Shown here piece after piece: positions 45,370 to 58,428 of a stretch of 64,000 nucleotides of DNA. Source of the DNA: Adenanthera pavonina (lineage: Eukaryota > Streptophyta > Magnoliopsida > Fabales > Fabaceae); NCBI GenBank assembly GCA_026686845.1, contig JAIVEN010000028.1:9563001-9627000 (forward strand), read 5' to 3'. The notes beneath the pieces were generated by a model. That model worked only from the letters and a program-made list of their open reading frames with translations. It ran no database searches and was not told the DNA's origin. Made by a program: the position numbers and the translations under genes. Position 1 is the stretch's first letter; each line of letters starts with the position of its first letter.

Positions 45370-47064
45370 TATTAATTCAGATGTTTTAATGATTCTAAAA
45401 TAAATGAGCTTGGAGATCCAATATCAAAGGAACACAAGTGAAATGAAGAACAAAGCTGGAATTTCCTATTGATTGAAGAACTGTTTCACATAAATAAGGA
45501 ACTTATTTGTAAAAGAAGGTAATTGACCTTTAAATTTCAATTAACCCAATATTAACTAAGATGACTAGCTAAATGATTAATGATTAGCTCATAATTTAAA
45601 AATGATTTTAATGAAAAAAGTTATCTTATGAGAATAAAGCTTCAATTCAAAATGATTCTAAGTGTTCAATTGGTTTTCATGAACATGTTTTAGCTTATGG
45701 CTATAAGATCTCAATTTCAAAGATGTTTCTAAGTATTTACCCTATTTTCAAGTAAATATTTTACCTTATACGCATAATCATTAAAGGTTATGGGGCTAAA
45801 GACTCAATCTCAAAGCTTTTCCAAAGGCTATTCTTCAATTTCATGAAAAGGAATTAAGGTTATCCGCATAACATAGTTTGGGGACCAAGTTCTCAAGAGG
45901 TTATCCTGATAAGGTAGGCACCTTATTCGCATAGGGGAGTGAACAGTGAAGATATGTGATACTGTACAACTCGTTATTCCCATAACCTTGGGAGGTTATC
46001 CACATAATGTGTATCACAGAACACTTGGACTCCTCTGTTAAACAGGTTATTTGCATAACCTATATTTCAGAGTACTTGAACTTTCCTCGAGTAAATAGGT
46101 TATCTGCATAACCTAGAGAGGTTATCCACATAACATATGTTACAAAACTCATAGCTCTTCTTTAGTAAAATGGGTTATTTGCATAACCTTGTAAGGTTAT
46201 CCTGATAACCTAAGTTTCACAAAAACTCAGTTTGAGAAAAACTTAATGTTATCCTAATAACTGAATGAGTTTTCATAAAAATGATTTTGAGCTAAAACTT
46301 AATCATTCTGGGTAGCACGTTATCCGCATAACCTAGCTAGGTTATCCACATAATGAAAGTTTTACGTTGAAAACAAAGGCAAACAGTTACTCGTTATTTG
46401 TATAACCTGAGGAGGTTATCCGCATAACCTCTATCAGATGCATTTAATGCGGTAGGTGAATGACTATTTTACTGAGAGTAATGGCTAATCTTTGTTTCCA
46501 ATGAATAGTTCTACCCCAAAACTATAAAAAGAACCTCATTTAAGTTGTTGGGTAATGAGAAAAACAATAAATATGCCAAAACTCTACTAATTTAATTTCT
46601 GATTCATTCTAAGCTTACCTATCCTCTGTTTTGCTCATTCATTGTATCTTAACTTTCATATCTACTCTTTTGAGAGAGTTTTCATTTTGTAAACATTTAC
46701 ACACTTGTAGAGAGTATTTGGTGTGAGATTACACTAAGGGAGATAGCCTTGCTCTTAAATGAGAAGAGTGAGAGAACTTGTTACAGTCCAAAGTTTGGGC
46801 TGATATTGTATTGTAGTCATTATAAGAACCCATTCAAATCTTGCAAGAGATAGTGGAGAAATCCCAAGTGGTGGCATAGGGACTGGATGTAGGTAAAGTG
46901 GAATAGACCAAACCAGATAAACTACTGAGTCCTCTTCCCTTTACTCTTTATTTGTTATACTCTACTTTCAATAATCTTTGAGTATCACTATTATATTTCA
47001 TCTTTGTAGAAAAATGTCAATCTTCCTAATTCACCCCCCTCTTAGGAAGCTAGCTAAACTAACA
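45370..47064 (+). repeat. Copia 1 3' LTR (1695 bp)
   Basis: Starts TATTAATTCAGATG, ends GCTAAACTAACA, and follows the 5' LTR through most of its length. About ten variants of ggttatccgcataacc fall between 45858 and 46430, including an exact copy at 46414-46429. TATA box tataaaaa at 46523-46530, absent from the 5' LTR. The ~130-bp length difference between the LTRs is due to several indels. Confidence 0.92.
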
Positions 47065-48950
47065 AGGGCCATTAACAGTTGGCTAACCCTGAGATCTGTC
47101 TAAGAAGTTTAAAGTTTCCATGGATTAGCTTCTTTCTACAGGAGGTTCATCTGAAATTTTAACTCCATTAATGCACCACTTACGAATTGCATCAAAGGAG
47201 ATAAATTTCAATGAACAAAACAAGCCCATAAAAGTTTTGAAGAGTTGAAAAAGCGTTTAACTGAAGCGCTTGTATTAGCCCTTCCTAACTTTGAACAAGT
47301 GTTCGAAATCAATTGTGATGCCTCCAACACCGGAATTGGTGCTGTCCTAAGCTAAGAATGACATCCTATAGCCTTTTTTAGTGAGAAACTCAATGACACC
47401 AAGCTCAAATACTCTACTTATGATAAGGAGTTCTATGCCATTGTACGAGCTTTGCAACACTGGAGTCACTATTTGCTGAGTAAGGAATTCATCTTGTACT
47501 TTGACCATGAGGCCCTTAAGCATTTGAATTCTCAACAGAAGATCAATCGCAGACATGTTGCTTGGAGTGAGACTTTGCAAGCTTATCCATTTCTCCTTAA
47601 GCACAAAGCTAGAATCTTGAACTCAGTAGCTGATATACTTAGCCACCGACATGCTTTGCTAACTACCATTCAAGCCAAAGTTGTTGGTCTTGAGACCATG
47701 AAGGAGTTGTACAAAGATGATCCTAATTTCCGTCAAGCATGGAATGCCACCAAAGTTCAACCTTTTGACCAATACTATAGGCATGAAGGATTTTTATTCC
47801 ACGGAAAAGTCCTATGCATTCCTCAATATTTCTTGCAAGAGGCAATCATTTTGGAAGCCCACAATGGTAGATTGGCAAGAAACTTTGGTTGAGACAAAAT
47901 TGTCATCTTAGTGAAAGAGAATTTCTATTGGCCAAGACTTGAACGGGGTGTAAACAGGCATATACAACAATGTAGGACCTGTCATTTAGCTAAGTCCAAA
48001 AGCCAAAACATGGGATTATACTTACCTCTTCCTGCTCCAGAAGCTCCTTGGGAAGATGTGAGTAAGATTTTGTACTTAGACTACCTTGAACTCAGAGACA
48101 GAAAGATTTTGTCATGGTTGTTGTGGATTGATTTTCCAAGATAGCATATTTCATCCCATGCTAGAAGACTAATGATGCTGTTCAAGTTGCAAATTTGTAC
48201 TTTAAAGAGATTGTTTGTCTCCATGGTATTCCCAAAACTATCACCTCTGATCATGATGTTAAGTTCCTCAGTCACTTATGGAGAATGTTGTGGAATAAAA
48301 TGGGAACCAACTACAGTTTAGCAGTGCTGGCCATCCTTAAACAGACGGTTAAACTGAAGCAGTTAATAGGATTTTGGGAAATCTTCTTCAAAGCTATGTT
48401 GAGAAGAATTTAAAATAGTGGGATCTCGTCCTTGCACAGGTTGAGTTTGCTTATAATAACTCAATTAATCAAGCCACTGGGAGGTGTCCATTTGAAGTAG
48501 TGTATGGTAACCGTCCACTTAGCCCATTGGATCTGACAAGCAACATTATAGTGCTTATGCAAATCAAAGGAAATCAAGATGCTACATGAACAAGTTCATG
48601 AACAGATACAGAGGTAGAACTTGAAGTATAAGGCTCAATGTGATAAGCACCGAAAACAGCAAACTTTTCAAGTAGGAGACTTGGTGTGGATACATCTGAG
48701 GAAAGAATGTTTTCCCAAGCAACCAAATGCTAAGCTATCCCCTAGAGCTAATAGGCCATTTAAGATTGTGAAGAAGATTAACAATAATGCCTACAAGGTG
48801 GAGTTACTTGGAGCTTATGGAGTTTCTGCTACCTTCAATGTGGCTGATTTATCCCCGTATATTGAGGAAGATGCAAATTTGGACTTGAGGGGCGAGTTCT
48901 ATCCAACCCGGGGGAACAAAAGGAAAGAATTCAGCATAACTCCCTCCTTA
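47065..48950 (+). pseudogene. Gypsy 2 RT end, RNase H and integrase, broken
   Basis: Resumes at NSW after KAI. Thumb region with SFHGLASFYRRF, then RNase H: FEINCDASNTGIGAVLS (stops at 47354 and 47360), FSEKLNDTKLKYSTYDKEFYAIVRALQHW, FDHEALKHL, NSVADILSH, so the four acidic positions can be read. Integrase from about 47830: EAHNGRLARNFG, FYWPRLERGVNRHIQQCRTCHLAKS (zinc region), PEAPWEDVS, where WEDVSMDF is usual, and ITSDHDVKFLSHLWRML with the second Asp. The C-terminal part at 48621-48950 reads QVGDLVWIHLRKE, RPFKIVKKINNNAYKVELLGAYGVSATFNVADLSPY and ends ANLDLRG, the usual end of plant Gypsy pol. No chromodomain seen. Several stops and frameshifts between 48080 and 48600. Confidence 0.88.
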
Positions 48951-49440
48951 ATATATACTATGAGTTGTAACTCATGTAACTCCTCCTTCATAACTCCCAT
49001 TACCTCGCTCCTTAAAGCTCTCGTAATAATGGTTTTAACCTTCATAACCTCCATTAGGTTAGCTATAATTTCACTGTTAGTTATGGAGCCTCCTAACTAG
49101 TATAAAAAGAGGTCCTCCCTTTGTGAAATCATGCAACCAATAATCAAAACTTATTTTCCTCAAATAGAGAGAAACCCACTTGGCTTCTAAGCCAATGTTC
49201 TTGAGTGACCCTCTAATAATTATTTTTTAGGAAGATGAATTTGTTCTTCCCGACAAATATACAGGTGAAACTATCAATTTGTTCTTCTTGACAAATATAC
49301 AGGTAAAACTATTTTAGTTAAATTATATTCCCGATAAACTTCTATAGGTTTTTTCTATTTTTCTTTTTCTTTATGAGGTTCTCCTTTCAAGAATCAGGAT
49401 ATAGTCATTCACGAATCTGTACATATTGATGGGATTTGTC
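48951..49440 (+). mobile_element. Probable gypsy 2 3' LTR
   Basis: Starts after the pol end. It contains a TATA box (tataaaaag at 49101-49109) and 'gaggtcctccc', then a short duplicated stretch. Termini cannot be fixed and no 5' copy exists in the window, so the call rests on position and the TATA box. Confidence 0.5.
49238..49313 (+). repeat. 38-bp tandem duplication
   Basis: aatttgttcttcccgacaa at 49238 and aatttgttcttcttgacaa at 49276. Both units continue 'atatacaggt.aaactat'. Period 38 bp. Confidence 0.85.
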
Positions 49441-50031
49441 GCGAGGATGGTGACACGATGGGAGTAAAGTATCAATATATCAAATTTAAAATATGTAACA
49501 AATTTCAATTTTATAATTGACATATAAGTAAATGGTATCGTATTATTAATATATCATAAATAGTGCTATTTTATCTCTTGAACTCCATGCATACAATATA
49601 AAAAAGATAGGATTGATATTTAATTTTATATAATATATACGTAAACTTTGCACTTGATAAAGTATTGATAATTATTAAGATTCAAATGAACTCTTTCGAC
49701 ATGATAAAATTAGAGTAAATCCCCATGCATTGCAAGGGGGTTTGAATTGTTTAATAAAAAGTGGAAAATATAAAGCAAAAAGAAAAAATATTGAAAGGCA
49801 TGACACCCTAAATATATAGTGAATTAATATCGATAATTATTTTCTTCATTATATATATATTGATATGAGACACTTAGTAAAAAAATTAGTCATAAATAAA
49901 TATATAATTATTTTTTTAGTAATTATTCTATGGAGTCATTTTAAGAATTTTTTTTTTAATCTTGATATTTTGATATCTAGTAGATTAATATATATATATA
50001 TATTTCAAAAAATTAAGTTTAAAGTTTGGGA
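49441..50031. other. AT-rich unclassified region
   Basis: No gene. Has tatatata runs near 49850 and 49990. Confidence 0.4.
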
Positions 50032-50150
50032 TAAATCTTTTGATTATTATTTCTTTTAAAGTATGTAAGATAATGATATAAAATCTTATCCTAAATCTTT
50101 TGATTATTATTTTTTTAAAATATCTAAGGTAATGATTTAAAATTTTATCC
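50032..50150 (+). repeat. 60-bp tandem duplication
   Basis: taaatcttttgattattatt begins at 50032 and at 50092; each unit ends in ttatcc. A third copy starts at 50151 but diverges at once (taaatccg). Confidence 0.85.
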
Positions 50151-52479
50151 TAAATCCGATATAGATAGAGAAACCCTAGGATCGATCTTTATTTTGTTCC
50201 TCGCTCTAAGCCGCAAAGATTCTCATCTACTCATATTCTTCAGTAAACCTCTCAATTTTTCTTCACGACCATATTCTCTTCTTTATTCTTCTTTTCCGTA
50301 TTAATGCTAAGAAAATCATCCATCCTCACATTGCCCTTCCTTTTCTCTTGCGTCATCACCTCTCCCTCCACCTTGCTGAAGCCTTTCACTCACGTCGCCA
50401 TTCATATATAGCAAGTAAGACAATTGTTCCTTCTTTATTGATCTTTACCCTCACATATAATAATTTTTTTTCTTACTTAAACGGTGCTCTTTGGCTCTTC
50501 TCTTAATTAGTCTTTTTTATGGATTTTCAGTTTCCAACATTGTGCTTAAGTATTTTTTTTAAAATTGAAATCCTAGCCTTATATTATATTGTGAAATGAT
50601 CTCCTTGTTGTTACACAATTTGAAATAATATGTTTTGTCCTTATTCCAAATCATAATACTGTGGTGCCTATTTTTTTAAAATTAAATGTTATATCCAATG
50701 CTTCTCATCTTGAATTTTGTTCCAGATTAGTGTCTTCAAAAATTAGATTTTTATCCCGTCAAGAAAAGTTTGATAAATCTTGAAATTTCTTTTCTTTTTT
50801 ACTCAAGCACTCCATAAAATAATTTCTATATTTGTTAAACAATTAAGAATTTTATAGATTTTATATTGATGGGATCCATAATATTTAGAGTAAAGAGAAT
50901 TAGAATTTTAATATCTTGGGATGCATTTAAGTAGTGATAGGGGATAAATTTGAGCAACTATATAATAAAATCTTTATGCGGCAATAATTTTATATGGTAC
51001 TGGTAAAACTTCCACAGGTTGAATCTTAGCTAGAAAGAAAAGGGATCTATACAATTGGTCCCAACATGTGAGTGTATAAATGGCAATATCTCACCATTCA
51101 TTTGTACTTTCTCTATTTCCCCTAGCCTCAAATAATTTTTACTTATTCCCCTTATTCTATATTCTGTCTTGTTTGGGAAGCAAATCCAAAACATATTTTC
51201 CTTCCTTCCCTTTTTACACTTCTAGATCTTAAGGTTAGCTGAATTTAATTTGTAGTTGCAGCAAATTTCCCTCTCTTTATAATTTATCTATGGTGCCTCA
51301 ATTGTAATGATCTTATGATGATTATGATGAAGATGAGCATTGGTGATGGCAATCATTGTCATTAGTACTAAGATTAGCATTGTGGACATGCTGTTGTTGT
51401 TGTTATATATATATATAAATATTATCTTATTTTTTGATAGTGTATTTTATTATTATTATTATATCTTGGTTGCCATAATTTTACTGTATTTCTCTTCTCT
51501 CCTTCAACCATTTTTTTTTGGGCACATAAGTTCCAAATTATTATATTTTCTTTTAACATTAAATATTTTAAATTCAATTTCATTTTTTTTCTGCTTTATT
51601 TTCTCTTTTTCTTTGTTCTATTATTTCCTTCATTTTGGGTATGTGCTTAATTGATTTGTAATATGAGTATTTAACAGGTAAGACGGTTATTCCTCACCTT
51701 TATCTATATGAGATATAGCATTATATAAATTATCAGGTAAGACGGTTATTTCTCCCCACAATATATAAGATATTATTATATTATTATACTATGTGGGATA
51801 GTTATTCCCCACCATTAGTTATATGATGTGAAACATGGTTTTTGTGATGCGTTTAGTGTGATAGCATTTAGTATTCTAAGTGAACCTTCCTTTGTATTGG
51901 ACTAGTAAAATAGTATTTTGTGTTGATCCCTTGTTGTTATATAAAAGTGTTTTGTATATAGATGATTAGTTTAAATAAAGGTAGATATACTTGTAAAGTT
52001 GTTTTGCAAAAACTCTTGTGCGACCTTTACTTCCCTTCTGTACACTTTGTTGTTTATACTCTCACTGAGTCAGTGGTAGACTCACCCATCTTATTTTCTA
52101 TATTTTCATATCAACAGGTAGTTGAATAAAGCACTCTAGGAAAATTAGACTTCTTGGATATTAGGTAGGACATCTCTAGTCTTATGATAATGCAGATCCC
52201 ATGGTGACATGACTACTATAGTGAAGTTTATGCTCAAGTGATGTTAACTTAGATAGTCTCATTCATATGTTGATTCTTTACTTTTGTTTGTTTTTGGATG
52301 TGAGGATTGAGACAAGTCATGAACTATGATTGATTGTTGGAAGTATTTTTGGTATTTCATTTTAGTTTTCATTTAAATTGACTGATTGTGGGAGTTTCTC
52401 TATTAGGCTTCGTAAGCTAAGTAGGCTTGTGCCAGCTTAGTCTATGAGCCAATCATGGCCTAGATTTTGGGTCGTGACA
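50151..52479 (+). mobile_element. Long-LTR remnant, family C
   Basis: The right end is gattttgggtcgtgaca at 52463-52479, the typical 3' end of long plant Gypsy LTRs. Just before it are 'ctcactgagtcagtggtagactcaccc' (52060) and 'tcaacaggtag', in the order seen in family B (tgag...ctcacaccc then ttcaggtgaag). The left end is not identified. Three short related units, 'ggtaagacggttattcctcacc' (51678), a second near 51736 and 'gggatagttattccccacc' (51792), lie in the middle. The long ORF at 51340-51654 is AT-driven. I cannot name an internal region for this family. Confidence 0.55.
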
Positions 52480-53147
52480 ATTGATGTTTGTACTTATATA
52501 ATTTATATTAATGAGCTTTAATATATGTTTACGGATACATTTGAAATTCACAAAATATATTTTTATACTTTTACAATTTTTTTTTTGAAAAACCCCTCTT
52601 GTACTTTTTTCTTTTAGCACCAAGGGTATATAACCTTTAACCAACAGTTAAAAATTAATCCCTTCAAAATGTAGAGATCATTGAAATTGACTTTGTCTCT
52701 CCTAATAGTGTCCTTTTCATACACACAGCTAGAATTGAACCTACAAAAAAATTTCCATAATCTACTTATAATTGACAAAACAATGATTAACCTACAAAAA
52801 CAGTTGCAATTGAGCTAACGGAAGGTATATAGTTACAATCAAAATCATAAATATCAATTTTGAATATGAACTGTATTGCAAGATTTGTCATTTATAAAGT
52901 CACACTACTTTTACGTTTGAACTATATGACTTATCTTAAATTTTTAACATACATAAAAAATATGTTTAATTTAGTTAAAATCATGTCAATAAAATATAAA
53001 ATATGTAATAAATTATATTAGTTATAAGCTATAAACAGTAGTATTATGATTCACTTTTAATTTTATATATTCTATATAATATACAAAAAAACACGCGCAT
53101 CTAATTCCTTAATATTGCATGTAATGTGTAATTACTCTTTGAGAGTC
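52480..53147. other. AT-rich unclassified region
   Basis: No gene recognised. 53148-53152 (tcctt) is the left target duplication of the next LTR. Confidence 0.4.
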
Positions 53148-53152
53148 TCCTT

Positions 53153-55653
53153 TGTAACACCCAACCTTCGATCATCTCCAACTTGACTAAAAACTTCAAA
53201 ATTCAACCAAACACAACCCAGACATCTCAAAATAACTTTCCAAAACTTCAAAACAACAAAAATGAACTAGACAACATCAAAATCTGGGCTGAGGCCGCGG
53301 CTGCTACAGTACCGCCAATGCTTCGGCCTTACCCTGTTTCTCCATTACTTCTGCCTTCATTGGCTCCGCTGCCTAAACACTGGAGCCGCTGCGCCCCCTT
53401 CTAGTTTTCAAACCAACAAAACTCAACATCTCGGGGCGAACTTTAATTCAACGCGCATAACTTTATGCTCCGACTTCTGTTTGACTCGATTCTAACTCCT
53501 ACATGTCAATCTAGTCCCAATCTATCTATAGATGCCACTTTCACCCCAATCCAACTCTGTGTGGAGATTCTGAACCCTTGACACCATTTTGGCCACTTAT
53601 TGACCAAAACTCACCACTAACAATCTCCAATTGCCATCAAAGGCAAATGGTCACTCAGAGACCATTCCTACAAATCCAAAACTCCCAAATCAACTAGTCC
53701 AAAGAGGTTTCACCTCAAGGAACCACTCCTCTGAGATTTGACCCCTTGGAACCCTTACTTGACAAAACGGGCTACATGCCTTAAACACACCAATCCGGCC
53801 CAAGTCCAACTTTCATCACATATCATACATTCCCATATATATAACCATACATACATCCAACCATAACCATCCTTATCAATTCCTTTAAGCTATCCATTAC
53901 AAATATTCTATCCTACTTGGCATAAGTTACATATCCAAATTACGCACATTACATAGACTATTCCTACATACATAGCTATTCCTGCGTCTTCTCCGGACTA
54001 GTGCTAGAACCGTCACCTGAAAGGTTAGTCATGGGAGAGAGGTGTGAGACAAAGTCTCAGTAATTGAGGACAACTACACACACACACATATATATATATA
54101 CATCTATTTCATACAATCCATGAATGTAATGTGAAATGAATGGAATGCATGTCTCCCTCATACACAACTAAAACCACGAGCTGTCATCATCACAAGACAT
54201 TTTAATAGATGATTCCCTTCCAACAGTGAATGAAGACTGATTTCGGGACATCACCAAGCTCACCTTACCCTAATGCAACTCGACCAATAGTTACACTAGA
54301 GCTCAGACCGTGGCTCTTCTTCGCCTGGACCATCACGAATTAATAGTGATTTAGGAAAGGTGCTTCCCCAATTCCACTGCCACCTGGCTCTCCCAAGGAG
54401 AGGATTTATTGATAGGGAAATTTCATCATATCATATTATCCTCTGCTGCCTGGCTCTCCCATGGAGAGGATTTAGCGATAGGGATCTTTATCATATCATC
54501 ATCTCATATCATATCATATCATCATCACCTCATTATCAATCTCTCACTATGCAATCGTATGGTGATGATGTCAATGTCATGCCAACATGCCTCTATACAC
54601 ATATATACATCATTATCGTCACAATCATCATATGGACATGCTAGCATACAATGGTATAGGGATGCTTCACATCATACATACACCATATATACAATCATCA
54701 CATATCAACTAGTCATGCACACCACAATATATAGAGAAAAACCATACACATACATAATCATTATCGTGGTATGAAAAGAAACATGCATATATACATATAT
54801 ATCAACATATAATCACATAAATAAACACCCGGTTATCTTAAGTTGTCAATACCATGCTCATACGACTTCTCCAAGCTTTCTTGAATTGTTCCACATGCTT
54901 GAACCCCTCTTGGTTAACCAAACAACCTTCACAATACCATAATTCTTCCATTAATACAATATGCCATTTAACCAAAACCACAATTCAACCACTTTAGGCC
55001 TAACCCAATGTTCCAACACCCCTTTCATGCATCAATAAGCTCCTAGGAACCATTCAAACACTACTCAACCACATATACTTCAGATTACCAAGAGTCCTAA
55101 CCAGAAACAACCTAGGGTTAAGCTCAAATTATGCATACACCCTTCAAAACTCACACCCAAGCAACAAGAACACAAAATCACACTTCCTTAACCCTATTTT
55201 ATCCATTTCAATCGGTGAATTTCGTCTGAAACTAGAAATCCCAATGTAAAATGGAAAAACCCCAAGTTCTAACTGAAGAAAATGGAGAGGGAGGAGTAGA
55301 AATCACTTACCAACTTGAATCCAAGCTTCCAAGGTCCGAAAATCACTCCCAAATGCCGGAAATCTCGAACCCTAGCAGAGCTCCCTTGGTTCTCCTATGT
55401 TTCTTTCTTTTTCGATTGTCCGAAATGGTCAGATTTAAAAAAAAAATCCCCACTCTTACCGCGGCTCCAGGATATCTCACCACAGCGCCACCATGTTCAA
55501 CTGAAACAACACCACTGGAATAGCTCTTGCCGTGGCGGCTCTACTTCAGGCCACGGCATGGAGTCCAATTTTTCCTCCACTTGAGCCTTCCTCCATCCTA
55601 TTTCCTCCGGTACTGCACACAAAGCCAAGAAAGATAACATGAAGGGTGTTATA
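53153..55653 (-). mobile_element. Solo LTR, family B (2501 bp)
   Basis: Starts TGTAACACCC and ends GGGTGTTATA (CA changed to TA). Perfect target duplication tcctt (53148-53152 and 55654-55658). Reverse orientation, with landmarks 'gaggccgcggctgctacagtaccgcc' near 53290, 'gtgtgagacaaagtctcag' near 54042, the palindrome pair (54576, 54636, degraded) and 'accgcggctcc' near 55458. It has no coding domains; ORFs at 54360-54774 and 55251-55584 fall inside LTR sequence and are rejected. Confidence 0.9.
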
Positions 55654-55658
55654 TCCTT

Positions 55659-56588
55659 AATTTCCCATAGAATTTTAGTTGTAGTTTTCAATACTGCAAG
55701 TAAGAAAATTAGGTTTAATAATTTAATTTAGTAAGTGCAATTAGATAAAAGAAATGAAGTTTGTGGCAAAAAAAAAAGATAAAAGAAATGCAGTTGAATT
55801 TCATTCATAACACATATAAATTAATGGTAAAATAATTATCTGCATAAATATAAAAATGTAAAATCTTAGGGAGATTCATAGTTGAAACTTTAATGTTAAA
55901 TGCTAAAATGATTATCTGCCCATAATAAAATATTCAAGAACTTTTTTATAATTTGGCCCGTCAGAAATTTACAAGTACATTATTCCAAAATCTTCCGCAT
56001 TCCATGTATTAAATAATGTTGGAGGAATTTATACCTTAGAATTTAAAAACCCTGGCAGCAAGGAGAGCCTCGCCTGTCATATCACGTTATCATAATAAAT
56101 AAATGGTGATACTAAAATATTAGAAATATACTGAATTTTAAACTTTATTATTAGTTTCTTTATATAGTTAATTAAAAACTTAAAATTGACGTTTAATATT
56201 TCTTATCAGGATAAATTTTAAAAGCCACCAGTATATTTAGTGTAGCACAATAACATATGCTTTTTGAATTATTCTGTTAATATTACACCCTACCAGTATT
56301 GTTACTTTATTTTGTTGGAAAAAAATAATAAAAGGCAAACTAACTTTTGTATATAATTTGAGATGTTTATGATAATAATTTTTTTAAAAAACAGTTTTAT
56401 CATTATCTCTAATTAATTCACCTCAACTGCCAAGACTTAAATTATTTTTCAATTTGTATTTTTTATATTTACAAAAATAGAGAAATATAATACCCTTGAA
56501 GAGAAATAAAGAAAAAATTATTAGTGTGATGATAAAATATAGACTTTACCATCATATTTTCTGCATTATTAATTTCCAAATATATAAA
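55659..56588. other. AT-rich unclassified region
   Basis: No gene or repeat recognised. Probably the older sequence into which both neighbouring family B LTRs inserted. Confidence 0.4.
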
Positions 56589-58428
56589 TGTAACATCTTA
56601 CTCCAACACACCTTCATACTTTACTAAAAATTCCAAAAACTAGCCAAACCAAACTAGAACACCCCAAAATTTTAACTCCCAAAACATCACTCCTCACAAA
56701 AAGCACCAAAAGATATCAGAACAAGCTAAGGCCACAGCCAGCTACAGTAGCGCCGTGGCCTCAGGGGGGCAGGAGCACTTGATGCCATGACCAAGCTTCT
56801 AGCACCGTGGCACCAACATCAGTTTTCATATCAACAAATTACTGATTTTTCGGGTGAACTTCTAATGCACAAATTTGTGGTCCGACCTCCAATTGACCTG
56901 ATTCCAACTCCTACAAGTCAATCTCATTCCAATCTAACCATAGACAACAATTTCACTTGAATCCATCTCCGTACGGAGATTTTGGATACCCGACACCGTT
57001 TTGGTCACTTTTTTACCAAAACTCACTATAAACCTCCTCCAATTGCTACCAACGGCAATTAATCTCATACTCAAGGACCATTAACTAAGGTCATATTCGA
57101 CTCAACAAGCTTGACCAAGAAGGTTTCACATCAAAGAAACCACTCCTCTGAGATTTGACCCCCTTGAACCCCAAATTCACATAATGGGCTATATGCCCAA
57201 AACTCACATATAATGCCCCAAAATCCCCTTTGGGCTCCTACATACTACCTTTCCAATGTACGAACACCTGCTTCAACAATAATGACCCATACTGAGATCC
57301 ATACCATCATCACGAACATACACCATACATAAACATACCCATATGAACACACATCATTCGTCATCATTAACATTCTATAACCGTCATCATTGCATTACAA
57401 TTGTTCTCATATGGATTACAAACATGCTATCCTACTTGGCACAAAGCATACATAGATCATACACACACTACTGTGACTTAAATATTCCCATGCCAGATTA
57501 ACTATGACTTCTTTATCTTCTCCGAACTAGTGTCAGAGTCTTCATCTGAAATGTTAGTCATAGAAGGGGGGTGTGAGACAAAGTCTCAGTAGCCAGGAAC
57601 AACCACAAGCAATATATATATTAATTCATACAATAGTGCACATGGTGCCATGAATGCAAAATGTAATGGAATGTATGTTCGCCCTAGCACACAGCTAGAA
57701 CCACAAGCTGGCGTCATTATAGGACATTTCATATAGGTGACCCCATTCCAACAGTCAATGAAGACTGATTCCGGGAAATCACCAAGCTCACCTCATACTA
57801 GTGTACCCGGCCAAAAGTAACACTAATGCTTGGATTGTGGTTCTCCATCCCCTGAACCATCGTGAATTAGTGGTGATTTCGGGAAGATGTAATTCACTAC
57901 CATCTTGTTCTCCTTGCCATATGAGAAGATTTAACAACAAGGATCCCTTCCTTATGTCACCATATCATATATCATATATTATCATCACCACTCGATCCAC
58001 CTTTGCTCACAATGTTCATGTAATTGCGAAGTTTGTGCCATGTTACTATACAATCATCATCATTCTCATATTTCTCAACGTCATGCTATGAAATCATGTA
58101 ATGTCACGCCATCATATATAATCATCATTATATCCTACATCGTCTAGTCGTGTGCATACTATGATATGTAGAAAAACCATACACACACAAATAACAATAT
58201 CATTGTATGAACAGAACATGCATATATACGCGCGCGCGCACACACACACATATATATATGAACATATAATACACACAATACAACACAAACACCTGGTTAC
58301 CTTAAATTGTCAATACCACACACACAGGGATTTCATGAGCTTCTCAGATTGCCAACCACGACTCCACTCCTCTGGTCAACCAAACAACTACTTCAATACC
58401 ATAATATCTTTAATTAACATATAGCATA
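56589..58428 (-). mobile_element. Family B LTR, cut by the next insertion
   Basis: Starts TGTAACATC and follows the reverse family B LTR closely: 'ctacagtagcgccgtggcc' near 56743, 'gggtgtgagacaaagtctcag' near 57570 and the tatata stretch near 58222. Stops at 58428, where a forward copy begins. The remainder must lie right of the window. Left flank ataaa (56584-56588) is the predicted target duplication. Confidence 0.85.
58229..58259 (+). repeat. Compound microsatellite (CG)n(CA)n(TA)n
   Basis: Five CG pairs, six CA pairs, then TA pairs without a break. It lies in the family B LTR at the place where other copies have only tatata/catgca sequence. Confidence 0.95.

Larger units (their letters stand above)
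35238..47064 (+). mobile_element. Copia 1: full-length Sirevirus-like Ty1/Copia element
   Basis: 11.8 kb between a 5' LTR (35238-37062) and a 3' LTR (45370-47064), with primer site, gag, protease, integrase, RT, RNase H, a further env-like ORF and a polypurine tract. Integrase before RT makes it Ty1/Copia. The long gag with coiled coil, the ORF after pol and palindromes in the LTRs point to the Sirevirus (SIRE/Maximus) clade (inference). It lies in gypsy 2 RT. Flanks aaggc (35233-35237) and agggc (47065-47069) agree at 4 of 5. By hand count the first ~245 bases of the two LTRs differ at about 7 percent of sites. Pol has few stops, so this is among the younger residents of the window. Confidence 0.92.

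Noticed and set aside
51340..51654. ORF of 104 codons rich in Ile, Phe and Tyr
   Set aside because: AT-rich sequence in the family C LTR; no known motif and the composition explains the open frame.
54360..54774. ORFs of 94 and 121 codons on the plus strand
   Set aside because: They lie inside the family B solo LTR, on the strand opposite its own orientation, and consist of His/Ile/Ser-rich translations of ATCATC repeats.
55251..55584. Two overlapping ORFs of 89-90 codons in a GC-richer stretch
   Set aside because: They are within the same family B LTR near its 5' end; the other copies show stops at the corresponding places.
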